Of a DNA stretch of 57,711 nt, positions 43,184 to 52,548 are shown piece after piece. A program made the position numbers and the translations under genes. The DNA lies in the IMG/VR virus record IMGVR_UViG_3300031997_000010, positions 1 through 57,711 of that record, one strand, 5' to 3'. Each line of letters begins with the position of its first letter. Position 1 is the first letter of the stretch. The DNA comes from a virus. The notes beneath the pieces were generated by a model that saw only the letters and a list, made by a program, of their open reading frames with translations, made no database searches and was not told the DNA's origin.

Positions 43184-45934
43184 ATGGTACGACCGATTGT
43201 TCTACTTTTTCAGGAGTTTGCGACAACAACGGCGACTCCTACCACGCCCGATCTTAACTGTATCGTGATCGGCCCGTCGTACCAGATTCAAGACTACCCC
43301 GATGACAAGGCTGCCATCGAGGTGTCGTCGTACGGCACGCTGTACGCGAATAACACGTACACGCCTCTATACGCACCTCCGATCGCCTTCACAGCAGCGA
43401 TCACCTTAGCTGCTGCACCGGGTTTGACTGCTGGCGCATGGGTAGACCCCGCATCAATAAAGGTCTATTTCGACGTCGCCCAGGTAATTCTAGCTTCCGG
43501 TTCAAACGGTTTTACTGTCGTTACTGCCCCGAACGAAAATACGTTTACGTCCTCCGGCGCGACGTTTGTGACCGCTGGTGTACAGGCGGGCGACAAGCTC
43601 ATCGTGCAGGACCCCAGTTTGGCGTCGCCAGGTACACCGAATCTGGTGCTGACCGTTCTCAGCGTAGACAGTGAGACTGTTCTGCGTGTCTCAGCTAATT
43701 TCGCAGCGGCTACTGCATCGCTCAAGTACCGTGTCGAGCGCAAACTGACCAATCAATTGATTGACAGCAGTTTCGTCGTAACTCCGACATTCCAATCCTC
43801 CAACGAGATCACGATTCTCGGAGGAGTCACCTTGGTCGTTGGCGTTATTCCGCGTGTTGTTGCGTACGCTCGTGTATATGTCGAATACCGCGCGTTCCGC
43901 ACGGACCTGCAGGCTATCGATTCGGTCAATAGCACGACGGAAATCGAAACCAAAATCGGACGTATCGATAGTCGCAATCCACTTGCGGGTGCACTGTCTG
44001 TAGCTCGGCAGAATGCCGGTACGGCGCCTATTTATTTCTATGGTATCGTCTCGGACGATCTCATCGGTTACAACAAGGCCAAAGACGCGATTTCCTCGGA
44101 TGACGGCGTCTATGCGGTTGTTTTGCTCACGACGAGTCTGAGTGTCGCGGCGTCTTTCAAAGCAGACAATGAGTCTCTGGCAGACCCGAACATTGCGCTT
44201 AGTACCGGCGTACCTCAGAAATTCCGCGTAGTAATCGGTACAGGTACGCTGACTACCGAATCTACCATTGTAAGCGAAAACATAGACGCGACGTCAGAAG
44301 CCCTTTCGGGTGCTGTCCCGGCAGGCATTAAGACGTTGAATCTTGCGTCTCCATTCAATGCGCTTACTAGCAATTTGAAGCCCGGCGACAAGATCATATT
44401 GTCAGCCAGCGAAACGGTGGCGTCCCTCGACGGTACGTACACCATCGCGCATATCAATAGCGCCACGCAGGTTGAACTTGACGAAGCGCTGCCTTCACCG
44501 GCCATTGTCGGATCGGACGGTGTCAACTACACCGTTATGCGTCCTTCTACGGGTGTAACGATTATTGCACTCGTCGACAACCGCGCCCGTAAGACTACCG
44601 CAGCAGCGACCACGTTTACGTCGCGCGTAGCGGGTCTCACGCCCGGAACGCGTACCATTACTCTTTTCCAGAACAATACGACCGCGAACGGTATTTTCAG
44701 CATTGTCGAAGTCGCGGGAGTTTCCACCATTGTAAATGGTGATTTCGGCTCTACGCAGGTCAGCTCGCAAGAACTTGTAGATGCCATTAATTCCGGCACA
44801 GGTGTCACCACCCCATTTACGGGATCTGTAAATCTCGTAGCGTCTACGTCGTCGGGCGCCACGGCCCAAGCGGCATTCGTCGCTACTGCTCTGAATACAG
44901 TTGCGGGTGTCGACGTTGTGACTACAGCTATTCTCGACGCTGCGTTTTTGCGCATGTACGACTCGAATGCCGCGTTTATAACCGCGGGTGTGCTTGCTGG
45001 CGACACCATTGAGATTCCTAACAATCCTAACAGTGTATTCACAAGCACGTTCAAGAAGTTCATCGTTGACAGCGTAATCAGCGAGCAGCGCCTACAGATC
45101 ACAAATATTGTATCTGGTGCTTACCAGAACAATACGAGCGTATTGGAACGCGAACTCCCGCATACGGATAATCGTCTCGGAACCGGCACGACCGTTACCC
45201 AAGGTTCCCTCCGTTATCGCGTAATTCGTGAGCTCAGCAAAGATCAGCAAGTTGCACAGCTCGTAACGAATGCCCAGTCTCTGAATTCGCGTCGCGCAAT
45301 CCTGACCTGGCCTGATACAGTTCTCGTTGATGGTTTGGTAGACGGCTCCAAGCCGGCTAACGCGGATGGCACTGCTGCGGCGGCCGACGCACAACCGGGT
45401 TGGTACTTGAGCGCGGTTGTCGGCGGTATGACTGCGGGCCTGCCGAGTCATCAGGGCTTCAGCAGGCTCGGCGGTGCTGGCGTCGGTCAACTTACGCATT
45501 CCAGCGATTACTTCACGGAGGCGCAACTCACTGATCTCAGTGACGGCGGCTGGTATGTGTTCGCGCAGAATTCGCCAACCTCGTTGCCGTACAGCATTCA
45601 CCAGCTGACGACGGACCCTGCGACACTCGAAAGTGGCGAGTACTCGATCGTCAAGAATTTCGATTTCGTATCGTTGTACTATCTCAGCGTACTTGAGCCG
45701 TTCCTCGGAATCTGGAACATCAACAACGACACACTCGGATTTATCCGTCAGGCTGTGAATACGGCTACGGACAGTCTCAAACTCCGCCGTGTTCCACGAC
45801 TTGGAGCACCGCTCAACGGAGCGACTATTACGTCTCTCGCAGTGTCCACTGCCTCTGCCGACCGCGTTGAAATCTACGTCGAGGTGGATTTGCCCAAGCC
45901 CCTGAACGTAATTGGTCTACACTTGGTGGCGTAG
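43184..45934 (+). CDS. Contractile tail sheath protein
   Basis: A 916-residue product. The C-terminal part has the pattern of myovirus sheaths: KNFDFVSLYYLSVLEPFLGI, then FIRQAVNTATDSLKLRRVPR and a final beta strand. The N-terminal part (LNCIVIGPSYQIQDYP) resembles the sheath entry strand. It is longer than most sheaths, with several Thr/Ser/Val-rich inserted beta domains between about 100 and 650. GGAG precedes the start. It is followed by a spacer gene and the tube gene, as in other contractile phages. Confidence 0.85.
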   Translation: MVRPIVLLFQEFATTTATPTTPDLNCIVIGPSYQIQDYPDDKAAIEVSSYGTLYANNTYTPLYAPPIAFTAAITLAAAPGLTAGAWVDPASIKVYFDVAQVILASGSNGFTVVTAPNENTFTSSGATFVTAGVQAGDKLIVQDPSLASPGTPNLVLTVLSVDSETVLRVSANFAAATASLKYRVERKLTNQLIDSSFVVTPTFQSSNEITILGGVTLVVGVIPRVVAYARVYVEYRAFRTDLQAIDSVNSTTEIETKIGRIDSRNPLAGALSVARQNAGTAPIYFYGIVSDDLIGYNKAKDAISSDDGVYAVVLLTTSLSVAASFKADNESLADPNIALSTGVPQKFRVVIGTGTLTTESTIVSENIDATSEALSGAVPAGIKTLNLASPFNALTSNLKPGDKIILSASETVASLDGTYTIAHINSATQVELDEALPSPAIVGSDGVNYTVMRPSTGVTIIALVDNRARKTTAAATTFTSRVAGLTPGTRTITLFQNNTTANGIFSIVEVAGVSTIVNGDFGSTQVSSQELVDAINSGTGVTTPFTGSVNLVASTSSGATAQAAFVATALNTVAGVDVVTTAILDAAFLRMYDSNAAFITAGVLAGDTIEIPNNPNSVFTSTFKKFIVDSVISEQRLQITNIVSGAYQNNTSVLERELPHTDNRLGTGTTVTQGSLRYRVIRELSKDQQVAQLVTNAQSLNSRRAILTWPDTVLVDGLVDGSKPANADGTAAAADAQPGWYLSAVVGGMTAGLPSHQGFSRLGGAGVGQLTHSSDYFTEAQLTDLSDGGWYVFAQNSPTSLPYSIHQLTTDPATLESGEYSIVKNFDFVSLYYLSVLEPFLGIWNINNDTLGFIRQAVNTATDSLKLRRVPRLGAPLNGATITSLAVSTASADRVEIYVEVDLPKPLNVIGLHLVA

Positions 45935-46743
45935 TGCTCCGAGAGATCGACATTCGCGCGATGCCTGTACCTGGAAGGCCGTCTGAAAAGACGGCATTTC
46001 TGGGTATGGCGGCTAGGGCCTTTGGGCAGGGGTTGAGTAAGCTTGGCCCGTCTAAGCTCATGCAATTCACCAATCCCTTGGCGCGACGCGCTGAGAGTGC
46101 CGTTATAAATGGAGCTACTCGATTTCTAGGAACGGACCCTACAAAAACACGTCAGATGGTGCGCGGCGTTGCGCACAAAGCAATTCGCGACACCGTATCG
46201 GGCGGACTCGCGGGTGGTGTGCTTAGCGGCGGACTCAACGCCGCCATGGCGGAACCCGGCGAACGCGGTAGCGCTTTCGCAAGCGGTTTTGGCTCGGGTG
46301 CGCTGTCGGGTGCGGGTTTTGGTGCAGCTACCGGTGTAGGTGAGGGGTTACTCGGCAACGCGAAACGTATGCGCTTTAGAGAGCTGTCGAAAACGACGGG
46401 TATGCCGCTAAAGCAGATGGTTACGCGCTCAAAAGACATGGGCTGGCGAGATGCGTTAGGTAAGTCAATGCGAGCGCCGGACCCCATGAACCCGCTGGGT
46501 AAGGTCGATCAGAGTATTGCGCGTACTAAATTAGTCGGCGGCTTAGGCTTTGCTGCCGCGCAGGTCGCGCCTGACGCAGCGATGAGCGCAGCCAGCGGTT
46601 CGCCCCCTCCGCCCCCTCCACCGACACCGCAATACCAGCCCAATGCTCCGGCTGTGTACTCTCAACCGCAGTACTACAAATCAAGTTCAGCGAAAATACA
46701 GCTGCGCCCTATCGATTTTACGAATCTACCAAGCTATCATTGA
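45934..46743 (+). CDS. Gly-rich protein between sheath and tube genes
   Basis: A 269-residue product from GTG 45934, overlapping the sheath stop by 1 nt. The middle (SGGLAGGVLSGGLNAAMAEP, GSGALSGAGFGAATGVG) forms two glycine-zipper stretches able to span membranes. The C-terminus has a seven-proline run. It may be an internal tail or membrane-penetrating protein; no family is recognised. Confidence 0.55.
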   Translation: MLREIDIRAMPVPGRPSEKTAFLGMAARAFGQGLSKLGPSKLMQFTNPLARRAESAVINGATRFLGTDPTKTRQMVRGVAHKAIRDTVSGGLAGGVLSGGLNAAMAEPGERGSAFASGFGSGALSGAGFGAATGVGEGLLGNAKRMRFRELSKTTGMPLKQMVTRSKDMGWRDALGKSMRAPDPMNPLGKVDQSIARTKLVGGLGFAAAQVAPDAAMSAASGSPPPPPPPTPQYQPNAPAVYSQPQYYKSSSAKIQLRPIDFTNLPSYH

Positions 46744-46759
46744 TAGCGAGGAGTCCACG

Positions 46760-47515
46760 ATGCCCCTTGGTATTACACGCAATTTGGTTAGTTGGCGCTT
46801 TCAAGACCATTACGTCGAGCGCGTCATGGACAATGCGGCGTATACGTCGGCGCATCCGGATGACACTCTGGTGCTAGCGGGTCCTGCTCGTATGCATCAA
46901 GCTAGCATCGACGAAACGAACGGCAAGACTTTCGGGTCCTTGCTAGCTATCGGTATGATGCAAAACCTGAATATCAGTCAGGTAAAATCTACGACACCGG
47001 TCATGGCCATCGGCTCTGGCCGGTCGTTCTTCGTGAGTGGCAAGGCGCAGGGTAATGGTAGCATCGCCCGTCTTTTCGTAAACGGACGAAATCTGTTGCG
47101 GGTGCTCTACCACAACGCAAAAAGTAAAGACTTGCCCGTCAATGATATGGACGACCCTGCGGCGCGCGCTTCTTCCTCTAAATTCTATATCAACTTGGAT
47201 TCCGAGCTTTACCTCATCCCATTCGGACTCGGGTCTATTTTCAGAACTAAGTCACATCAATTCGTAGGCGGTTTTTACGCCGAACTTACGATGATCCAAT
47301 CGTATAATATCAGCATCCAAGCGGGTGCGAATATGATCGCTGAGCAAGTCTCATTTATGTTCGACCGGCTTATGCCGTGGGGAGCCGATGACTTGGGTGA
47401 GCCTAACTATATTCCGAAAGCAACCCTCGATGCGGTCGTAGGGTTTATCGATGCGACTTCGGATGACGTAGCCGCCGAAAATACATCGTCCGCCGAAGTA
47501 TCTGCCGCAGTATAA
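46760..47515 (+). CDS. Tail tube protein
   Basis: A 251-residue product from ATG 46760 with GAGGAG upstream; an in-frame extension to 46643 lies inside the preceding gene. The central part (LLAIGMMQNLNISQVKSTTP, GSGRSFFVSGKAQGNGSIAR) resembles tube proteins of large myoviruses. Its location two genes after the sheath supports this. The C-terminal 30 residues are flexible and acidic. Confidence 0.65.
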   Translation: MPLGITRNLVSWRFQDHYVERVMDNAAYTSAHPDDTLVLAGPARMHQASIDETNGKTFGSLLAIGMMQNLNISQVKSTTPVMAIGSGRSFFVSGKAQGNGSIARLFVNGRNLLRVLYHNAKSKDLPVNDMDDPAARASSSKFYINLDSELYLIPFGLGSIFRTKSHQFVGGFYAELTMIQSYNISIQAGANMIAEQVSFMFDRLMPWGADDLGEPNYIPKATLDAVVGFIDATSDDVAAENTSSAEVSAAV

Positions 47516-47880
47516 TGTACCGCGCAGCCTACAACCAAGGCTGTAAAACCCTCCTGGTAAAACTCGGGATTTATCCCGGTTTACTGGGAGGTGCTGTATT
47601 AGGCGGTGTTGCAGGACGTGTGCTTGCTCCCGAAGACCGCAAAGGTCAGGGCTTTTTAATGGGCGCTTTAGCGGGCGGTGCAGGTGGAGCTCTGGGACAT
47701 AAACTGTCACCTGCGCTGTTAGATGACGCCGCGCGTGCTAATCCAGGTACGCTTGCTAGACATGCACCAGCAATTGGCGGCGGTCTAGGTGCGTTATCTG
47801 GACTCGGCCTGTCACAGGCGTACCTAAATAAAAAAGTACCTGACACGGCGGAAGACCCATACCACTACTTTACGCAGTAG
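47515..47880 (+). CDS. Glycine-zipper protein with KLG N-terminus
   Basis: A 121-residue product, start overlapping the tube stop. It begins MYRAAYNQGCKTLLVKLGI (the recurrent N-terminal motif) and continues with three Gly/Ala/Leu zipper stretches (LLGGAVLGGVAGRVL; LMGALAGGAGGALG; GGGLGALSGLGL). A membrane-inserting small virion protein is likely from composition. No family is recognised. Confidence 0.55.
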   Translation: MYRAAYNQGCKTLLVKLGIYPGLLGGAVLGGVAGRVLAPEDRKGQGFLMGALAGGAGGALGHKLSPALLDDAARANPGTLARHAPAIGGGLGALSGLGLSQAYLNKKVPDTAEDPYHYFTQ

Positions 47881-47893
47881 GTTAAAGTGGGGC

Positions 47894-49423
47894 ATGTCTA
47901 CTTTGTTGCCCCAACAGATAAACGCGAGTTCACGCGACCCCAATGCTACTACGGACGGTGGCCGGCATGGTGGCGTTGGCGGGCATGCGCGTTCGGGTGA
48001 GTACGGGACAGTTATTTCGTATAACGCGGACACGTATACATCAACGGTGCACACGCGCCGTGGCGCTATGACAGGCGTACCGCGTTTACGCTCTACGCCG
48101 GGACAGATATCCGCATTAGAGCCCGGTACGGAAGTATTGGTGTCCTATGAATTTGGCGATCCTATCATTCTCGGTATCGTTACGCGTCTTAATAACCAAG
48201 CCAGTAACACTACGCCTTTTTCCGTAGCGGATGTGGGTGGTTTTGGCGGCGAGGGTCAGAACAAAGACCTGCTCGGTACGGGGGGTAATTACAGACTGCC
48301 GTCAGAGCCTACAAGCTGCATGCCAGGTGACTGGGTACAAACCTGTGCCGATGGAAACATGATAGGCGTGCTTGCCGGCGGCATGAATGTTGTACGTTCA
48401 GGCGCTTTTTCGCAAATACGCACGCATTTACTCAATGATTTGGTTGAGATTATTTCGCGTAATTACCGGCATGTCACCGACATGGGTGAGTTCACCATCA
48501 AAAATAACGATGGTCGAATCAATATGAGCTTTCGTGGCGGAAGTGACCAAAAGACAGAAGCGGGTTCAGACGAAGAGAATTGGTCCATCAAATTCGATCT
48601 AGGCTCTGAAGGTGACATGCTCAATCTAGAGCTATGTACACCTAAAGGTCAGACACTATTCCGTTTCCATGTAGATGCCGATGGGCAGTGCGAAATCTAC
48701 GGGATAAATGGCGTATCCATCAATTCCGGATCTGCCGCTAATGGCGTAAGTTCGGAAGAGAGCACTGGCAACAAAGCTAAAAAAATTCAAGGTAGTCAGA
48801 CAACGGTTATCTCTGGCTCGGATACCTTGAACGTAGGAGGTAACGCTAAAACCTCGGTGACCGGAGACTACGCCGTAAATGCAGGCAATGATCTAAGCTC
48901 AAATGCCGTTCGCGATTACGGGATCTCTGCAGGCCGTGGTTTATTTGTCGCCGTGCAGGGCAGCACTCTTGGTGATGCCGTTGTATTTGATATCGACAGC
49001 GGTGATTGGGTCGTAGACATTGGAGGGCCTACTTCGCTCAACCCAACCAGCGGTTATAAAATGACCACCTGGGCTGGTAATATGGAGTTCTTGTCCATGG
49101 CCGCAGGTAACTTCGAAGTAACGTCTTTATTGGGGCAGCTTAAAGCCCGTACATTGAAAACTATTCTGAGTACGAATAACCTGCCTGATTCCGTAGTCCT
49201 GGGCGGTGACTCCATTACGGGGCACATTGTAAAGTTCGAGCAGCTCCAAGCGCATTTGCTTCATTTGTACGGATTGCTCGATCTACATACACACCCTATC
49301 ACGGGCACTGCAGGGCCTTTTCCTGTGGTTGGCAATGCGCTTCCCCCGTTAGTTCCCTTCACGCCGCAGCTCAGTGCTGAGATAATAAACATGCGCAGTG
49401 TTACGTCTGGGGTTGCTCTGTAA
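47894..49423 (+). CDS. Baseplate spike-like protein
   Basis: A 509-residue product. Residues about 35-105 form an OB-like barrel (GTVISYNADTYTSTVHTRRG, EPGTEVLVSYEFGDPIILG), as in gpV/gp5-type spikes. A long beta-repeat region follows (about 200-420, INMSFRGG..., TTVISGSDTLNVGG). Near residue 462 DLHTHP could bind a metal like the iron site of other spikes. It follows the tube region and is the last gene of the long plus-strand run. The end overlaps the convergent minus-strand gene by 23 nt. Confidence 0.6.
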   Translation: MSTLLPQQINASSRDPNATTDGGRHGGVGGHARSGEYGTVISYNADTYTSTVHTRRGAMTGVPRLRSTPGQISALEPGTEVLVSYEFGDPIILGIVTRLNNQASNTTPFSVADVGGFGGEGQNKDLLGTGGNYRLPSEPTSCMPGDWVQTCADGNMIGVLAGGMNVVRSGAFSQIRTHLLNDLVEIISRNYRHVTDMGEFTIKNNDGRINMSFRGGSDQKTEAGSDEENWSIKFDLGSEGDMLNLELCTPKGQTLFRFHVDADGQCEIYGINGVSINSGSAANGVSSEESTGNKAKKIQGSQTTVISGSDTLNVGGNAKTSVTGDYAVNAGNDLSSNAVRDYGISAGRGLFVAVQGSTLGDAVVFDIDSGDWVVDIGGPTSLNPTSGYKMTTWAGNMEFLSMAAGNFEVTSLLGQLKARTLKTILSTNNLPDSVVLGGDSITGHIVKFEQLQAHLLHLYGLLDLHTHPITGTAGPFPVVGNALPPLVPFTPQLSAEIINMRSVTSGVAL

Positions 49424-49757
49424 TCGGTTCGTCGGACGCGCCTTGTCTGCGCTTGAACTTTTCGTATTCAGGTACGAAAATCTGATCGATAATAAAAGAG
49501 CCATGTTGATAGTCTTTGGCAAGGTTGTTGTCCACCAAATATGCGTAGACACCTTCTTTGCCGTAACGCTCATAAACACCAGCTACCAAGTCAAAGTCTA
49601 ATACTACCTTTATGTTGCTTGTAGGTACTACAGTTGTAGGCGGTAGAATACTTGCAGGAATATCGTCTAACACTGAGCGCCGCTTGCCTTTACCCAGCGT
49701 GCCTAAAAAGAAACCCGTTACCAATCCGAGTAATGCTGTGACAACTGCTTTGTTCAT
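49401..49757 (-). CDS. Membrane-anchored or secreted small protein
   Basis: A 118-residue product with an N-terminal hydrophobic segment after a short basic start (MNKAVVTALLGLVTGFFLGT), then a soluble domain with VVLDFDLVAGVYERYGKEG. GGAG precedes the ATG. The gene follows a large hairpin and a small membrane-protein gene on the same strand. No family is recognised; a spanin-like or superinfection role is only a guess. Confidence 0.6.
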   Translation of the reverse strand: MNKAVVTALLGLVTGFFLGTLGKGKRRSVLDDIPASILPPTTVVPTSNIKVVLDFDLVAGVYERYGKEGVYAYLVDNNLAKDYQHGSFIIDQIFVPEYEKFKRRQGASDEPITEQPQT

Positions 49758-49774
49758 AAATACTCCAATTGCTA

Positions 49775-49818
49775 AAGTACAGGAGGCGCAGGGTTTTATC
49801 CCCGCGCCTCCTGTACTT
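49775..49818 (-). terminator. Long hairpin between two minus-strand genes
   Basis: Nineteen-nt arms (49775-49793 and 49800-49818) pair with one mismatch around a 6-nt loop. It begins 5 nt after the stop of the 68-residue gene. The T run on the minus strand is short, so it may be a terminator, an attenuator or a processing site. AGGAGG occurs inside the stem. Confidence 0.65.
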
Positions 49819-49822
49819 CTGA

Positions 49823-50029
49823 CTACGCCTGAAGGCCGGCGTCGCGCGCACTGTCCTTGATCTGCCTCTGCGCATCTGCCGAGAGCTTGCTCAACGCAAC
49901 CGCGTCGAACACGATCGGCTTGGGCTGAGTCACCACATCGTACGTCTTCTTGGCCACCACCGTGGTTGCGATGCCACCGAGGAAAGAAGCCAGACCCACG
50001 AACAACTTCGACGCGAGGAAATTTCCCAT
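49823..50029 (-). CDS. Small membrane protein
   Basis: A 68-residue product with one predicted membrane segment (LFVGLASFLGGIATTVVAKK) and a soluble C-terminal helix (LSKLSADAQRQIKDSARDAG). ACGGG precedes the ATG. It is the first gene after a bipartite promoter and has a hairpin right after its stop, so it may be strongly and separately expressed. No family is recognised. Confidence 0.6.
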   Translation of the reverse strand: MGNFLASKLFVGLASFLGGIATTVVAKKTYDVVTQPKPIVFDAVALSKLSADAQRQIKDSARDAGLQA

Positions 50030-50065
50030 TTGTTTAACCCGTTCTGAGGGGGATAGATTGTCCCT

Positions 50066-50101
50066 CTATATTGTTATACCAGAAAATATGCCCAATTTAT
50101 G
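50066..50101 (-). promoter_or_regulatory. Bipartite minus-strand promoter, copy 3
   Basis: On the minus strand: CATAAA (50096-50101), 17 nt, TATAAC (50073-50078) in a TGGTATAAC context, then AATATAG. About 37 nt upstream of the start at 50029. Nearly identical to copy 5 over about 40 bp; a small leader hairpin (GAGGGA...TCCCCCTC) follows. Confidence 0.75.
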
Positions 50102-50123
50102 ATACCCTTACGTACGGTGATTT

Positions 50124-50285
50124 ATGGCTAATCAGCGCTGGGAAACCCCGCCTATACTCGTTAAAATACTCGAAGCGCAGAGGTTGATGAAGCTCGCGCA
50201 AAAAGCCGAGCTTGAGCAAAAGCTCGCTGCTGCTAATCGGTTACTTCAACAGCAAATGGACATGCTGGAAAAGACCAAACAATGA
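50124..50285 (+). CDS. Small coiled-coil protein (53 aa)
   Basis: A 53-residue product (MANQRWETPPILVKILEAQR at the start) that is almost all charged helix with Gln/Leu/Ala heptads. Its stop overlaps the start of the next gene (ATGA), which supports it as real and coupled. The ribosome site is weak. Function unknown; possibly an assembly chaperone or partner of the next protein. Confidence 0.55.
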   Translation: MANQRWETPPILVKILEAQRLMKLAQKAELEQKLAAANRLLQQQMDMLEKTKQ

Positions 50286-52120
50286 CTGACGACAGAAATG
50301 CCGACGTACCGTTAACCTTGTCAGTAACGGCACCTACGCGACATATGTGGCACAACTTAGAACTACAGGCGTTCTATCCGAAAGACGCGCGCCAAGCTGT
50401 AGACGCAATCGTTGAGTTTAACAAGACGTTAACAAAATTACTGACCACTACCAAGGCCGGCCTAGAGATCGCGAAAGCCCTCGCCGCGTTAGCATCCGCG
50501 GACCCCTTAGAAGTAGCACTTCGGACACTTCTCAAAGAGATAGAAGATTTAATTGACGCACTATTAGGGGAGACCACGGCGCATGCGCTCGTAGTGCCTA
50601 TACAAAAACAGCATTACGGATTAGGAGATCCGATACCCACGGACTCTATCGATGCGTCTATCCGTACACCAAACTATGGGACACTACTAAATAATAACGT
50701 GTTTCCGCAGAGTGTTGTAAACGCCAATACTCCCGATGTAATCACTTTCATAAACACTGCCGATGAGTCACAAGGAGGTAATCGCGGTTATTACCGGACC
50801 GTACTTACGTCGCTGAATGATCCTGGTGATTACGCCAAGCCTGATTTCCCACAAGACTTTGCTGTAGCTGGAGTGTCCGTCGTGTTCGGTTCAACGAGCT
50901 TGACTGACATTTACAGGATCGTAGCAATTATCGGACGCATCATTGATCTAGGTATTCGCTCTGACCTTACGTCACGTAGCCGTCCAGTACCCGCGGGCTT
51001 AAAAGCCCGTATTATGCCGGAGCCTACTGAAGGTAAAATCGGTGTTCAATTAGACTGGGACCCGGTACCTCCTGTACTAATCAAACCGCTGCTCAGTCTA
51101 GAAAAAGCCGTGATCACGGAGATATTCGTGATTCGATCTACAGATTCTATTCTCCGTGAACGCTTTACCTGGAACAGTAATTTCACAAAGCAACCCGCTA
51201 GGGATATCAACGCTTACCCCTCTACTGCTACAACTAAGGTCATCGCACGCCTTAGAAACGACGGGTTCCGTTCCAGATTCGTAGACACCTCTGCGGATCT
51301 AAAAGTAGATACGCCATACTATTACGCACTCGCATTACGTTACAAAATAAACGATTCTTTTCAACCTATGAGTGATTTATCTAATTGCGTCCGGGTGTAC
51401 TATACGCGATTTCCCGGCAGCTCACGTAAGGGTACGCCGCCCGATTGGTTTGCCACCCCATCGCTGTACCAGATGTTTCCTATCCTGCGGACTCTCATCA
51501 GTAAAATAGAGTTGTTCGTCGAAGGCATGTTGAATCGTACCGTTTCTAATAACGGAATCATCAACATGATCGAGCAGACAATCAGTCAAATCGAAGCCCT
51601 TATCGCGCAAGCTGAACAGCTCCTCGCTGAGATAAAAGAAATAACCGACCTATTACAAGAAATAGCGACTGCAGATATCGGAGGCATCTACGCTACTTCT
51701 TTTTCGGTAGCGACCGGCGGCATCCTCGGTTGGACAAGTGAGCTTGCACGGCGTCTGAGTAATACCGAAGACACGAGCAGGCCCCCGTTTGACGAGAGCG
51801 AACTCGTTGCAGGGCTGGTTCTTGTTGCCGGTGCGCCCAATTTATCTGAACTCGCGGCATTCGTGAAACTCATCAAATTGTTCTTCGGCGGTGACAAGGC
51901 GTCGGCGGCACGCAAGGCTACCGATGCGTTCGTGCTTGGCCGTAGCGGCTCCGGCGGGTTGGCGCTAGTACCTACAGCGACTTATTTCGATAAAAGTATG
52001 GCCGCAACGACTGCGCCTGCCACTACACCTGCTCCAGATCCTGCTCCGGATTCAATAAGCAAAACTAAGCCTGTTTTCGATACCACAATGAAGCCTGCTA
52101 CCAAGCTCGCTAACTGTTAA
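50282..52120 (+). CDS. Large virion-type protein
   Basis: A 612-residue product with an N-terminal helical region (about 35-105), beta-rich domains including a fibronectin-like one near 235-260 (EGKIGVQLDWDPVPPVLI), a helical coiled-coil part near 420-455 (IEQTISQIEALIAQAEQLLA), and a Pro/Ala/Thr-rich tail. It looks like a tail or baseplate component. It is coupled to the 53-residue gene before it. No family is recognised. Confidence 0.6.
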   Translation: MTDDRNADVPLTLSVTAPTRHMWHNLELQAFYPKDARQAVDAIVEFNKTLTKLLTTTKAGLEIAKALAALASADPLEVALRTLLKEIEDLIDALLGETTAHALVVPIQKQHYGLGDPIPTDSIDASIRTPNYGTLLNNNVFPQSVVNANTPDVITFINTADESQGGNRGYYRTVLTSLNDPGDYAKPDFPQDFAVAGVSVVFGSTSLTDIYRIVAIIGRIIDLGIRSDLTSRSRPVPAGLKARIMPEPTEGKIGVQLDWDPVPPVLIKPLLSLEKAVITEIFVIRSTDSILRERFTWNSNFTKQPARDINAYPSTATTKVIARLRNDGFRSRFVDTSADLKVDTPYYYALALRYKINDSFQPMSDLSNCVRVYYTRFPGSSRKGTPPDWFATPSLYQMFPILRTLISKIELFVEGMLNRTVSNNGIINMIEQTISQIEALIAQAEQLLAEIKEITDLLQEIATADIGGIYATSFSVATGGILGWTSELARRLSNTEDTSRPPFDESELVAGLVLVAGAPNLSELAAFVKLIKLFFGGDKASAARKATDAFVLGRSGSGGLALVPTATYFDKSMAATTAPATTPAPDPAPDSISKTKPVFDTTMKPATKLANC

Positions 52121-52158
52121 TTTGCAACAACTAAGCTAAAATCTAGCAGGAGACATCC

Positions 52159-52548
52159 ATGGCGAATCTCACAGTTTCAGCGACGCTTACCTACGGCGAC
52201 ACCACCCCAGACGGTGCGGTACCCTGTAGGACTCCGTTGACTTTCACCTTGGCGTACAATGAGCAGTCCATCAAGACCGTCCAGATCGCTGCAAGCGTGG
52301 TAGACTACTCCGTAACGCTCGACACGGTCACGGCGCCTAAGTTTCTCTTCGTCGAATCCGATACGACCGATGTCACGGTAAAGCTATCGGATGGCGTCGT
52401 TGTAACGCCCACACCGACGAGTCTGTCCGAAGACGGGGGTTGGATTATGATCAGTAATCCCAATGGACAAGCCATTAAACAGCTGTTGGTCACCACGCCT
52501 GCGTCGCCTGTGACAGGCGCGCGTGTTAAGATCATTGCATTCGAGTAA
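52159..52548 (+). CDS. Small beta-rich virion-type protein
   Basis: A 129-residue product rich in Thr, Val and Ser with a strong AGGAGA site. Alternating hydrophobic residues suggest a beta sandwich, as in decoration or tail-tip proteins. No family is recognised. A terminator-like hairpin lies 31 nt after its stop, inside the next gene. Confidence 0.55.
   Translation: MANLTVSATLTYGDTTPDGAVPCRTPLTFTLAYNEQSIKTVQIAASVVDYSVTLDTVTAPKFLFVESDTTDVTVKLSDGVVVTPTPTSLSEDGGWIMISNPNGQAIKQLLVTTPASPVTGARVKIIAFE

Noticed and set aside
44527-45601. Minus-strand open frames across the sheath gene
   Set aside because: Low-complexity shadows of a clear sheath coding sequence with no translation signal.
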